64,000 nucleotides of DNA from Oscillospiraceae bacterium (GCA_017427265.1 JAFRTG010000027.1:278076-342075), one strand, 5' to 3'; numbered from the stretch's first letter, positions 40,505 to 49,703 are shown. Notes: generated by a model not told the origin, from the letters alone. A program made the numbers and translations.

Positions 40505-43123
40505 TCATTTTAACAGGATTTGCTTCAGCAGGGTCAGGTCTGTTGCACTGAGCTGCCCGTCTGCGTTCAGATCAGCTGCTTTCCGGTCAGCGATCTGTGC
40601 GTCCGGTTTTGCAAGGAGCCAGTTCCGCAGCAGAACCGCATCTGCGGCGTCGCATTTGCCGTCCGCATTGATGTCTCCGCGCACGCCTTCCTGAAATGCA
40701 GCCGTCAGACTGACGTCGCCGCTGAGCGTGATGCTGACCGTTTTTTCAGTTTCTGCGGATGCGCCGGACCAGCCTGCAAAGCCGGCGCCGTCGTCCGGTA
40801 CTGCTGTGACCGTGACCGTCGTTCCCGCCGGATACTGACAGGCGATGCCGCTGCCTTCATCCTGTACCGGGAGCCCGTTGACCAGCAGCGAACCGGAGCC
40901 GGATGTATGCAGCGTCACCGTGCACATGTCCGCCGTGATGTTTGCATACTGCATCATATACCGGAGCGCAGGCGCGGGGCGCTTCTCGAAAAATGTTTCA
41001 AATACGCCGATTTCACGCTTCCATGTGCTCCGATACTGACTTGCCAGTGTTTCGGAATCCGATCGGCCGCTGCTTGACCAGCGCACGCGGCTTTCTGTCA
41101 TGCAGTCCAGATATTTCTCCTGCATTTCCGCGATCAGCTTCTGCATCCGATCCGGGCGGTAGACGATGTTTGCAAAATCACAGTAGCGCGTCACGAACAG
41201 TTCGCGGAAGGAGTCGTTTTTCATCAGGCTGTCCAGCACGGGCTGCATGAAGGATTTTTTCAGGCGGTTGAAGCTGTCATAGTCATAGCCCTGCCCGCCG
41301 TTGAAGGCATTCATCTCATAGGAAAGACCGCTGGTGTAGTCAAAATCAAAGGTTCCGAACCGCCATCTGCCGTCGGAATACGGGTTGCCGTCAATCGGGT
41401 CGCCGCTGTACCGCCAGACCGTAAAATTATGATCCGGCCAGTCCACCATGCCGGTATACAGGCAGACGGCATAATGGTCAATCAGCGACAGAACGTCAAG
41501 CTGCTCTGTCACCCTGCGGTACTGCGCGGGGTCGGACATATCATTTTCTGTGATGAAGCCGAGCAATGCATCATAGGCATCATAATCATCCTGCGTACCG
41601 GCTTTGACCTCGTCGTCCTTGAAATAAACGATCTGCTCTGCCGGAATGCCGTAATTGCTCTGGTAATAAAATTCGGAAAACTTTTCGGAGAGATCGTAGG
41701 TGCCCCAGTATTCGCCGTCCAGAAAGACCACGCAGCGTTCCTGGTCGAGCGTTGCCATTTCCGGCAGATCGGAAAGCGGCGTCTGCACGGTCAGATCGCG
41801 CATTTTGTCGCAGTAATTGATCGGACGGAGCGAGAAGGAATCATACGTTTTGATTGCCTTGCCGTTATCTGCTGCGTCGTTGTCTGCAATCAGTTTGAAA
41901 TTCAGCTTGGTATCGCCGTATTCGCCGCGTGCATAGAGATTGAAGCCCTTCTGTGCAGCAACACAGGTTGATGCACCCTTGATGCGGATGCCGAGCTTTT
42001 GCGATACGGCAGGCGTATTTCCGGTAAACAGCGTGAATTCCACTGGACGTTCCCATTCTCTGCCGTTGCTGAAAAAGTTTGCTTTGTTGATCGAATCATA
42101 TTCACTGCGGCGCGGGTCATACGGATCATCCGGGAATTTGTTTGCCTTCCAGTCCAGATACTGCTGGCCGCAGACGTAGATGCCGCGTTCGGGATCGTTG
42201 AGATTCTCCGGCGGCGTGACAAGCGAAATCACCTTGAAATTCTGATAGAACGCGCAGCGCTCTGACGGCAGCACGAAATATGTCTGCGTAACGGTCCGGC
42301 TCCAGCTGTCCCCGGATTTTGCAGCAGCACGGATGACATTGGCCTTTTCAACCGGATAACCCGGTGCGCGGTATTTTGTTTTCAGCATGATCGACTGCGT
42401 GCTGTTGTCCTCATACTGCATGGCTGCGAGCTGATTCGGCTCAGAGGAACGGTCATGCAGCGTGATCGGTTCCTGATAGCGTACCGCAGTTTCAGAAGCG
42501 GACGGATCGGATCCGTCGGTTGTGTAGTAGATGTCGGCGGATGCGGACAGCGTCAGCCTGTGTGTCTGCGATGCGTCATAGAAGCCCGAAGTCATGGAGA
42601 ATTCCGGCGCGGATACAGCCTTGAAATTTGCTTTTCCGGGAGAAGGCTGCATGACGGCCCATTCACCGGTATCCGGTACCATGCCGAAGGTTTCGTCCTC
42701 CGAAAGCGGCGGCACCGCGATCTCCTGCACAACACGGCCGGCTGCATCCTTCAGCGTCAGCGTTTCACCGTTTTTGCTCAGTGCAAAGCCTGTATGCAAC
42801 TCATTGCCTGCAGAATTCTGTTTGCTGGCAAAGATCACCGTACAGGAGCCGGCAGCAAGCGAATAGCCCTGCGGAAATGTGAAAACCGTTTTGCTGTCGG
42901 AAAGTGTCCAGCCGGAAAGGTCAGCCGCACCGCTGCCGGCATGATACAGCTCGATCCAGTCGGATGCCTTGCCGTAGCTGTCCAGCAGGGATGCGCGGTT
43001 CTGCGTACAGATTTCGTTGATCCGCACGCCCGTGTCTGCGTCTGCCGCCGATACAGGCAGACTTGCTGTAAGCATCGCCAGTGCAACGGCGAGTGCCGCA
43101 GCGCGATTTGTTTTTTTCATCAT
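40505..43123 (-). CDS. Dockerin-bearing CotH-family protein with lamin-tail domain
   Basis: An 872-residue secreted protein. In order: a signal peptide (ALAVALAMLTASLPVSA); a lamin-tail-like domain (VRINEICTQNRASLLDSYG, DWIELYHAGSG, LSGWTLSD); a chitobiase/FN3-like segment (YYTTDGSDPSASETA); the CotH kinase-like domain (GIRIKGAST, CVVFLDGEYWGTYDLSEKF, WRFGTFDFDYTSGL); an InlB-B/bacterial repeat segment (PAGTTVTVTAVPDDGAGFAGWSG); and a type I dockerin with two Ca-binding repeats (DINADGKCDAADAVLLRNWL, DLNADGQLSATDLTLLKQIL). The dockerin should attach it to a cellulosome scaffoldin. CotH proteins phosphorylate proteins in spores; the substrate here is unknown. Confidence 0.88.
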   Translation of the reverse strand: MMKKTNRAAALAVALAMLTASLPVSAADADTGVRINEICTQNRASLLDSYGKASDWIELYHAGSGAADLSGWTLSDSKTVFTFPQGYSLAAGSCTVIFASKQNSAGNELHTGFALSKNGETLTLKDAAGRVVQEIAVPPLSEDETFGMVPDTGEWAVMQPSPGKANFKAVSAPEFSMTSGFYDASQTHRLTLSASADIYYTTDGSDPSASETAVRYQEPITLHDRSSEPNQLAAMQYEDNSTQSIMLKTKYRAPGYPVEKANVIRAAAKSGDSWSRTVTQTYFVLPSERCAFYQNFKVISLVTPPENLNDPERGIYVCGQQYLDWKANKFPDDPYDPRRSEYDSINKANFFSNGREWERPVEFTLFTGNTPAVSQKLGIRIKGASTCVAAQKGFNLYARGEYGDTKLNFKLIADNDAADNGKAIKTYDSFSLRPINYCDKMRDLTVQTPLSDLPEMATLDQERCVVFLDGEYWGTYDLSEKFSEFYYQSNYGIPAEQIVYFKDDEVKAGTQDDYDAYDALLGFITENDMSDPAQYRRVTEQLDVLSLIDHYAVCLYTGMVDWPDHNFTVWRYSGDPIDGNPYSDGRWRFGTFDFDYTSGLSYEMNAFNGGQGYDYDSFNRLKKSFMQPVLDSLMKNDSFRELFVTRYCDFANIVYRPDRMQKLIAEMQEKYLDCMTESRVRWSSSGRSDSETLASQYRSTWKREIGVFETFFEKRPAPALRYMMQYANITADMCTVTLHTSGSGSLLVNGLPVQDEGSGIACQYPAGTTVTVTAVPDDGAGFAGWSGASAETEKTVSITLSGDVSLTAAFQEGVRGDINADGKCDAADAVLLRNWLLAKPDAQIADRKAADLNADGQLSATDLTLLKQILLK

Positions 43124-43501
43124 CGTATTCCCTCTCAATTCATGTTTGCATGAAACCCGTTTTCCTGCCGGTCCGGCGCCCGTTCCTCCATCATACAGGC
43201 AGCAGACCGGTACACTTTTAGTATACCACAGGCAGCCGCGGAATGGAAGAGCATAATTGTAAGTTTTTTATGAATAATGCCGGCCGTTTGGTGCTGTGAG
43301 ACGTTTTTGCAGAAAGAAACGGTTTGCTCTGACCATATGATTTGTTAAACCGGTCTGCGCTGCACGGCGGACATCCTTTCAATGCTCTGTTTGATTCAGC
43401 AGCAAAACCGCCGTCTGTCAGGCGCAACAGACGGCGGTTCTCATTTTGCAGAAGAAAGCGGAAAAAATCGCTCCTGCTTTCAGCTGTTTGGCATCGGCTC
43501 T
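43124..43501. other. Gene-free stretch between the two dockerin genes
   Basis: It holds a minus-strand extended -10 (TGTGGTATACT) near 43222-43232 for the CotH gene and the terminator of the upstream esterase gene. I see no further gene. Confidence 0.6.
43404..43439 (-). terminator. Terminator of the glucuronoyl-esterase-like gene
   Basis: A 13-bp perfect stem AACCGCCGTCTGT / ACAGACGGCGGTT with an 8-nt loop, followed on the minus strand by a short T run. Confidence 0.8.
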
Positions 43502-45073
43502 TTAATGAATCCAGTTTGCAGTGAATTTGTCTGCAAAGGAATCCTTGTTCTGCGGCAGTGCAAACGGAGAGGTCTTGAGCGCGTCGAGGTTTTTCTTCGG
43601 TTCAATGCCGTAAACCATCTTGTCAAAGTAAGCGACCATATACTCCACATCCTCTTTGATGACCGCGTGACCGGAGAGATGCACGTTGATTGCAATATGA
43701 TCGTCCAGTCCGAGATAATCAAACACACGCTTTGCACCAAGATAGGTCATCCACTGTGCGGGTGCATTGACCCAGTTTTCGCCCTCGCAGGAGCAGATGA
43801 TGAACAGATACCGGTTTGGATCCGCGACCATGGATGCAAGCATGTGCTGATCGACAGGCAACTGGTTCTCTGCACGGAATTCAAGGAATCTGCCGTTGAA
43901 CCAGCCCTGCTCGCCGCTCGACTGCAGATTGCTGAGCGGCTCATTCTGGTCGTAGGTATATCTGGCGGAACCGCCCTTGCTCGAAAAGTCATAGGTCTTG
44001 CCCGCTGATTTGTAGCGGTAAAGCGCAAGCCCGCCCGCGCCGGAACAGGACGGCGCACACATCTTGATGCGTTTTTCAAAAGCACCGCAGACTGCTGCTG
44101 CCTTGCCGTATCTTGAAACACCGGTCACAATGGAGCTGTCGGGATTGATGTTCAGCTCTTTGGCAGCACCTGCATAGAGCGCATCGAGGATTTTGCTGAT
44201 GCCCCATGACCATGCAAGCAGATCACCGGTCTGCTCTTCCCAGCTTCTTCCATAGGGATACAGGTCGTAGAATGCACCGATATGCTGATTGTTATCCTGT
44301 GCCGTTCCGGGCGGCGTGAACATACCGTCGCTGTCGTAGGTGATGACTGCATAGCCGTTTTCCGTGGCTGTTTTTTCTTCAATATTCTTGTGCATACCGA
44401 GAATGACCGGTGCGCCGCCCTCATGGCGCACTTTCTTCGGCAGGCTGATGAGTGCCTTGAAGGAAGCCGTCTTTCCCGTGCTCTTGCGCTTGACGGTGAC
44501 TGTCATGGAACTGCCGCTGATCTTGTAGCTGACCTCATCGTCCGAGCCGTCACGCCAGACACCGTACATATAGTATTCGTACATGCAGCTGATTTCGGCC
44601 TGACGCTTCCACCAGTCATCCGGTGATTCGACCTTGCTGCCGTCCGCAAAAATGAACGGATCCGGGACGTCGTTGCTCGAACGGAGCTGATTGACTGCCG
44701 GGAAGTTATAGCTCTTGGGATAGACGACCGGCTCACTCGGACCGGACGGGCCGTCCCATTCACCTTTTTCAAATTTGCTGATCTTTCCGGTCAGGAAGTC
44801 GCGCAGCATGTTCGCATCGAGTTCATTGACCGCGCCGCTCTCGTTGACATCGGCAGATTTTATCAAGTCCTGCTGACTTCTGGCGGTGAGAATGCCCTGC
44901 TTCAGGCATGATAAATCCGCTGCATTGACAGTTCCGTCCTGATTGACATCGCCGGGCACTGTCTGTCCGGCGGGGCTGTCAGCTGCTGAAGCACTGCCGG
45001 AGCCTGCCGGCAGCATGGCGGCAGCGAGCATGACTGCGGATGCCGCTGAAATAAATCTCTTATGCAATTTCAT
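43502..45073 (-). CDS. CE15-like glucuronoyl esterase with N-terminal dockerin
   Basis: A 523-residue secreted enzyme with a signal peptide (AASAVMLAAAMLPAGSGSASA). A type I dockerin comes directly after it (about 40-98: GDVNQDGTVNAADLSCLKQGIL, DVNESGAVNELDANMLRDFL). A catalytic alpha/beta-hydrolase domain has the nucleophile serine in TGVSRYGKAAAVCGAFEKRI, as in the glucuronoyl esterase family CE15. A C-terminal His lies in LSGHAVIKED. CE15 enzymes cut ester links between glucuronoxylan and lignin. An N-terminal rather than C-terminal dockerin is less common. Expected to be a cellulosome component. Confidence 0.87.
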   Translation of the reverse strand: MKLHKRFISAASAVMLAAAMLPAGSGSASAADSPAGQTVPGDVNQDGTVNAADLSCLKQGILTARSQQDLIKSADVNESGAVNELDANMLRDFLTGKISKFEKGEWDGPSGPSEPVVYPKSYNFPAVNQLRSSNDVPDPFIFADGSKVESPDDWWKRQAEISCMYEYYMYGVWRDGSDDEVSYKISGSSMTVTVKRKSTGKTASFKALISLPKKVRHEGGAPVILGMHKNIEEKTATENGYAVITYDSDGMFTPPGTAQDNNQHIGAFYDLYPYGRSWEEQTGDLLAWSWGISKILDALYAGAAKELNINPDSSIVTGVSRYGKAAAVCGAFEKRIKMCAPSCSGAGGLALYRYKSAGKTYDFSSKGGSARYTYDQNEPLSNLQSSGEQGWFNGRFLEFRAENQLPVDQHMLASMVADPNRYLFIICSCEGENWVNAPAQWMTYLGAKRVFDYLGLDDHIAINVHLSGHAVIKEDVEYMVAYFDKMVYGIEPKKNLDALKTSPFALPQNKDSFADKFTANWIH

Positions 45074-45383
45074 TTTTACCTCCCAGATTATATCATTTTA
45101 AAATGATGGGCGGGATTCTGTCTCTGCTCCCGTTTTTTCTGTTCCCCCTGAAAAATGAAACAATCTGTTTTTGTTTTTTCTTGCTTACGATCAACCTCCG
45201 TTTTATCTGTTTGTGTGCCGGTGTCCGGCCCTGTCCGCATCCGCCGCAGAGGGGGAGACCGCTTTCGGTATGAAGCGGTACGGCTGAATGCGGAAAAGCC
45301 GGAGCGCAGACACATGTGCCTTCATTTGCAGCGAATCTGCAGAAATGAAAGTTTTACATAAAAAAACGCCGGAAGCGAAAAAA

Positions 45384-45415
45384 CGCCGCACAATTTTCTG
45401 TGCGGCGCGTTTTTC
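45384..45415. terminator. Bidirectional terminator
   Basis: CGCCGCACA (45384-45392) and TGTGCGGCG (45399-45407) form a 9-bp stem with a 6-nt loop, an A run before it and a T run after it. Confidence 0.75.
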
Positions 45416-45854
45416 TGAAAGGCATAACAATGCTCTTTGCTGCTGAACCAGAAACACCGCAGAATCATACGCTTTTGCGCGTTTCCCCTTAACAAAAATC
45501 ATGATGCCTTTGCTTTTATACTTTCCGGATATTTTCTATGTGATATTAGTATAACACGTCAAAATGCGTTTGTCAAGTACAGAATTCCTTGTTTGACAAA
45601 TTTTTCTGTGAATAGTGCTTATTTTCTATAGATAATGAAGCGAAGAAAATGCTAAATGGCTGTTCGGCAGGAAAGGCTGCGGAAACCCCTGTTTCCTGCA
45701 GTTTTGTGCCTGATATTCAGATGCCGCTGCATACAATTTGACAAATTTCCCTATTTGACAAAAATAAAACGTATTATTATATCAAATATCTTATTGGCAG
45801 CACGCGGAAACAGCGACTTGAACAAAAATTGAAAGAAAAAATTTTCTGAAGCTA

Positions 45855-45884
45855 TTGACATTTACATATATGAGATGTTATAAT
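45855..45884 (+). promoter_or_regulatory. Promoter upstream of the GGDEF gene
   Basis: TTGACA (45855-45860), an 18-bp spacer and TATAAT (45879-45884). It produces a leader of about 260 nt containing a small ORF and a hairpin. Confidence 0.78.
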
Positions 45885-45949
45885 ATACTTGGAGAAAATG
45901 GCCAATAGTGTTCAACGAAAAAATAGATTATTTTAGCATAATAGAGGTG

Positions 45950-46030
45950 ATGCGATATGATTTTTGTTCCGGTACGATGCTTTTGTTCTGCGGGATCATC
46001 GTATATCTGAACAGAAAAGTATTTGATTAG
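45950..46030 (+). CDS. Possible small membrane peptide (26 aa)
   Basis: The ORF reads MRYDFCSGTMLLFCGIIVYL and six further residues. It is one hydrophobic segment with polar ends, as in small membrane peptides. GAGGTG touches its ATG, which is too close. The same site is better spaced for an ATG at 45957 in another frame (17 aa, MIFVPVRCFC...). One of the two may be a leader peptide of the GGDEF gene. Uncertain. Confidence 0.3.
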   Translation: MRYDFCSGTMLLFCGIIVYLNRKVFD

Positions 46031-46061
46031 ATACGGCGTTTATGATTGTATTCTGCCGTAT
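46031..46061 (+). promoter_or_regulatory. Leader hairpin before the GGDEF gene
   Basis: ATACGGC (46031-46037) pairs with GCCGTAT (about 46055-46061), followed by ACATTTTTG. It begins right after the stop of the 26-aa ORF. It could be a weak attenuator. Confidence 0.4.
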
Positions 46062-46152
46062 ACATTTTTGTTTGCAGACGGCATCAGAAGATAACAATTC
46101 AATATCCGGCTTCTCATGAATCACACATTGTAAACGGACGGAGGGAACTATC

Positions 46153-47373
46153 ATGAAAAAGAAAGAGCAAGAAAACATTCAGAATCAGGTAATGGAAGGC
46201 TTTAACCCCAGAGTGTACCGATCGCTTTCCTTCCTGTTTACCGTTCTGACCATTTTGAATGTCATTGTTATTGTGTATGCCTTTGCCAGAACCGGATACG
46301 GGCTCTGGCATGCAGAGGACGCGCTGAGCTACATTGCCAAAATCGACAGCAACTTCGGCGATATCAATCAGAGCGTTCTGAAAATCCAGATTTATTCTGA
46401 TGATAAGACGGTTGTTGCAAATAATATTGACCGCATCAACGACTACCATCAGGGGATTCTCGTCAATTCACAGGCGTTCAGCGAGATTAATCTGAGCAAT
46501 ATCGACAAGAGCCTTCCCGTTGATTTTACTGCGGCGATGAATAAAATCGAGCAGTATTACAATTCGATTTCCGGACAGCTGAACGAAATCAAAAAGGGCA
46601 GCGTGGATCCGGCCGTTCTGCAGGATGCGGAATCGGAGCTTCTGCGGGAAAACGCTAAGGTTGCCATTGACCAGATGTTTGAAAAGCAGGATAAAGCCAC
46701 GTACCTGTTTTTCTGCCGTGTCGGACAGAGCTTCCTGTTTGTGCTGCTGTTCCTGGTGCTCACCCTGTCTGCCGGACTGTATGCAATCTTCAGAATCAAA
46801 AAGCACGACTATGATTTTGCGATGAAGCTGCAGAGCAGTAAGGAAAAAACCGCAAATATCCGCCAGAAGGCCGTAGAAATTGCTTATACCAATGTCGTTA
46901 CCGGTCTGCGGAACCGGTATGCACTCGATGATATGCTCGATGAGCGCCTGAAAAAAGAAGATGTTACGGTTGCACTGTATGACTTCAGCAATTTCAAAGG
47001 CCTCAACGAACAGTACGGGCGCGATTTTGGAGATGAATTCATTTCGGTCGTTTCTCAGAAGATCGTGGAGTCATTCGGGAATCAGTCGGAGATCTTCAGT
47101 ACAGAAGTTGACGAGTTCTTTGTTGTATTCGACAAGAACCTGCCGAAGAGCAGAGTCAACAGCATTTCGCACAGGATTCTGCACATTCTTTCTGAGCAGT
47201 ATCTGATCCGCGGGGCAACAATCCAGATGAATGTTGCCGGCTGCCTCTGTTTCTGCAAAGCCAATACTTATCCTTCAGCCGATCTTCTCTTCAAAGCAAT
47301 GGATCAAAGCATGAATCATACCAAATCGCAGTGCATGCAGCAAAACCGCAGCCTGCTTCTGCCGCTTCAGTAA
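46153..47373 (+). CDS. Membrane protein with degenerate GGDEF domain
   Basis: A 406-residue protein. TM1 (SFLFTVLTILNVIVIVYAFA) and TM2 (SFLFVLLFLVLTLSAGLYAIF) flank a roughly 150-residue helical extracytoplasmic domain. A GGDEF-type domain follows (VVTGLRNRYALDDML, YDFSNFKGLNEQYG). The signature position reads EVDEF, so both glycines are lost. Diguanylate cyclase activity is therefore unlikely. It may bind GTP or c-di-GMP or act as a scaffold. It lies alone between its own promoter and a terminator. Confidence 0.82.
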   Translation: MKKKEQENIQNQVMEGFNPRVYRSLSFLFTVLTILNVIVIVYAFARTGYGLWHAEDALSYIAKIDSNFGDINQSVLKIQIYSDDKTVVANNIDRINDYHQGILVNSQAFSEINLSNIDKSLPVDFTAAMNKIEQYYNSISGQLNEIKKGSVDPAVLQDAESELLRENAKVAIDQMFEKQDKATYLFFCRVGQSFLFVLLFLVLTLSAGLYAIFRIKKHDYDFAMKLQSSKEKTANIRQKAVEIAYTNVVTGLRNRYALDDMLDERLKKEDVTVALYDFSNFKGLNEQYGRDFGDEFISVVSQKIVESFGNQSEIFSTEVDEFFVVFDKNLPKSRVNSISHRILHILSEQYLIRGATIQMNVAGCLCFCKANTYPSADLLFKAMDQSMNHTKSQCMQQNRSLLLPLQ

Positions 47374-47406
47374 TCTGCACAGTAAGACCGGGTATCATTG
47401 TTTCAC

Positions 47407-47441
47407 GCAGACGAGTCCATTGTGGCTCGTCTGCATTTTTT
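47407..47441 (+). terminator. Intrinsic terminator of the GGDEF gene
   Basis: GCAGACGAG pairs with CTCGTCTGC, with an inner CCA/TGG, followed by A and six T. Confidence 0.88.
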
Positions 47442-47544
47442 AACAAATAATCAAGAATAATTGTGGAAATTGCACAAATAGCGATAGAAAAACTATCAAC
47501 CTATACAAACTTTCCAAATTGACCATTTTTTTGCTCGTGAGATG

Positions 47545-47573
47545 TTGACAATTAACAAAAAATGTGCTATCAT
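47545..47573 (+). promoter_or_regulatory. Promoter of the Asn-rich secreted protein gene
   Basis: TTGACA (47545-47550), a 17-bp spacer and TATCAT (47568-47573). Confidence 0.75.
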
Positions 47574-47625
47574 GTGAACAGTGATCGAGCAGATCGCTAA
47601 ATAACATTGTAAAGGGGTTTTGAAA

Positions 47626-49077
47626 ATGAAAACGCAGAGTATGAAAAAGGCAACAGCCGCCATTACCGCAGCGGTAACGGCTTTGACAGCATCCAGTGTA
47701 TGCTCTGTCATGATGGGTGTATATGCAGCAGGTGATACTGCCTTCCCCTATACAATGTTCGCCGCCTCGGATGCGGACGGCGCACTGACAATCAACGCAA
47801 AGAATTTTTGCCTGAACGGAAATATTGCATCCAACGGTACGATCGTAACCGGCAGAAAAGCCAATCTCAACGGCCGGAAAACCGAACATGCAGCAGTGGA
47901 TATGCCGTATGTCAGCGGCCGGATCGGCAGCCGTTATTTTGCGAATGCTGAGTCATTCGACGAACTGGAAGTGTCTGCTCACAATGTCAACCTGAACAGA
48001 ACCATGGACGTTGCAGGAGAAGCCTCTGTCAACGGCAATGTGAATATGAACGCCTCACTCAGGGCAGACTCCGATATCCGCATCAGCGGCAATGTCAGCA
48101 ACTTCAACAATTCCGTGCTTTATTCGGAATTCGGTGACATTGTCATTGACTGCAACAACGTCAGCCTGACCGGCCTGATCTACGCGCCGCTCGGCAATGT
48201 AACCATCACTGCAAACAACATCAACCTGAACAATGTTATGATTATCGCAGATACCATTACACTCAATGCGAACAATGTCAATGCCAATTACGGCAGATCC
48301 TATGCCGATACAATGGGCTCCGAATCCGAGACAAAGGCTTCTTATATCACGAAGTTCAACAGCTACATGATGGACAAGGAAGCAGAAACCGTGCTGAATC
48401 TGCTTTCGCAGTATTACACCGTAACCCCGCTGGATGCAGGTGAATTCTCTGCCATCAGCGTGACCGCACCGCTGGCACCCGGAATGATGGTGACAATGGA
48501 CTTTGACGTCAAGCAGTATGAGGTCGAAGGCTACGGCAATCTCTCCATTATGAAGACGGACGGCGTGCAGCAGATGAGCACCATCGTTCTGACACCGTTC
48601 AACAAGGATCTTCCGCTGATTTCCACGGACTACATGTTCATGGGCGAGAGCAGAATCTCCTACATTGAATTCTACGGCCTCGGCATCAACGGCGACGAGA
48701 ATATCCCGGCGTTCAATGCACTCAGACCGCTGACCGAGAAATATGCACAGTTCCCGGATCAGCCGCCGACACCGGGCTGGTTTGATGCAGTACGCACGAT
48801 GGGTCTGTTTAAGGTTTCGAGCTACAAGGACGATGACGCCATCAGCCAGATGCTCTATGAGAGCTTCGGCATCACCATGGATGCGTCCCTGAGCGCACCG
48901 GATCTGAACGCAGAAGAGCGCGTGATGCGCTATGAGAAGACGCAGGAATATGTCGATAATCTGATCAGCAATCCGGGCGTTTCGACCGCGATCTTCAACA
49001 TGTGCCTCGGACAGGAGCGCACCAGCCAGTTCTTCAACAACGTGTTCTTCGGAACCGGTCTCTGGCAGCCGCAATGA
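47626..49077 (+). CDS. Secreted Asn-rich beta-helix-like protein
   Basis: A 483-residue protein with a signal peptide (TAAITAAVTALTASSVCSV, cleavage near VYAAG). Residues about 50-230 repeat short strands rich in N-[VI]-[NT]-[LM]-N (NVNLNRTMDVAG, GDIVIDCNNVSLTGLIYAP, NVTITANNINLNNVMIIAD), which should stack as a parallel beta-helix. Similar stretches with YAP(F/L)G occur in very large Ruminococcus surface proteins I know. The C-terminal 250 residues have no domain I recognise. The start at 47626 has AAAGGGG eight nt upstream. Role unknown; possibly adhesin-like. Confidence 0.78.
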   Translation: MKTQSMKKATAAITAAVTALTASSVCSVMMGVYAAGDTAFPYTMFAASDADGALTINAKNFCLNGNIASNGTIVTGRKANLNGRKTEHAAVDMPYVSGRIGSRYFANAESFDELEVSAHNVNLNRTMDVAGEASVNGNVNMNASLRADSDIRISGNVSNFNNSVLYSEFGDIVIDCNNVSLTGLIYAPLGNVTITANNINLNNVMIIADTITLNANNVNANYGRSYADTMGSESETKASYITKFNSYMMDKEAETVLNLLSQYYTVTPLDAGEFSAISVTAPLAPGMMVTMDFDVKQYEVEGYGNLSIMKTDGVQQMSTIVLTPFNKDLPLISTDYMFMGESRISYIEFYGLGINGDENIPAFNALRPLTEKYAQFPDQPPTPGWFDAVRTMGLFKVSSYKDDDAISQMLYESFGITMDASLSAPDLNAEERVMRYEKTQEYVDNLISNPGVSTAIFNMCLGQERTSQFFNNVFFGTGLWQPQ

Positions 49078-49091
49078 ATATTCTGCTTTGA

Positions 49092-49703
49092 TTACGGGGA
49101 TTTGTGGCGATCAAAGGGTTCAGAAAAGAAAATACAGCAAGAGGCGCACCGGTTGATTCCGGTGCGTCTCCTGCTGTATACGATGAGTCCGAAACAAAAC
49201 TGCATCAGTCCGTTATACTCGTTAAAGTCCGATCCCTGCAAAGCAGCGCCGTCCAGATCAAAGTCATAATCCAGAATGCCGTCATGGTTTGAATCCGAAT
49301 ACGATTCTGTGCAGCAGAGAGCCAGAGCAACGATTTGGTCTCTGGTACCGGTATACTGATTGAGCAGCTCGTGGAGTTCGCAGAGATAGGTGTCGAATGT
49401 TAAATCCTTATACCTATTGTCGTGCAGACTCACCATTTCTGCATGACTCTTGAGAAAGTGCGTATAATCAGTCGAGTACGGTGTGTCGTAGGTCTTTGTG
49501 ATCCAGTTCCAGTTGATATCATGGACTCTCGGATCATCCCACGTCACATCGGTCTGGTAGTACTTTTCACCGATCTTTACCAGGTTCCAGCTGTGTCCCG
49601 GAGCGCTGATCACATAGGATTCAATATTTGCTGCCGCAAGCAGCATTGTATAGGCTTGTGCATAGCCGTCGCAAGGGGAGCTGTTCTGTCCGTCATGATA
49701 CAA
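49092..49703 (-). pseudogene. Transglutaminase-like protein, N-terminally truncated remnant
   Basis: The frame holds the core of a transglutaminase-like peptidase. The catalytic Cys is in SSPCDGYAQAYTMLLAAANI, the His in SAPGHSWNLVKI and the Asp in TDVTWDD. A Ca-binding-like DSNHDGILDYDFDLDG follows. An in-frame stop lies directly upstream of the TTG at 49703, and no signal peptide or N-terminal domain remains. The 3' end reads through a strong hairpin. Both facts indicate a decayed gene. The next feature to the right is the end of the mobile element. Confidence 0.65.
49141..49170. terminator. Hairpin downstream of the Asn-rich protein gene
   Basis: A 12-bp stem GAGGCGCACCGG / CCGGTGCGTCTC (one G-T) with a 6-nt loop, extended by flanking complementary GCAAG/CTGC-type sequence. 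It probably ends transcription from both sides. Confidence 0.7.

Larger units (their letters stand above)
45074..46152. other. Long gene-poor AT-rich intergenic region
   Basis: A stretch of 1.08 kb without a convincing longer gene. It contains a bidirectional terminator (45384-45415) and three copies of TTTGACAAA (45592-45600, 45737-45745, 45754-45762) plus a related inverted copy near 45570. A strong promoter (45855-45884), a small ORF (45950-46030) and a hairpin (46031-46061) lead into the GGDEF gene. Confidence 0.65.

Noticed and set aside
45203-45502. 99-codon minus-strand frame in the long intergenic region
   Set aside because: A strong bidirectional terminator lies within it, it has no recognisable domain, and its composition looks random.
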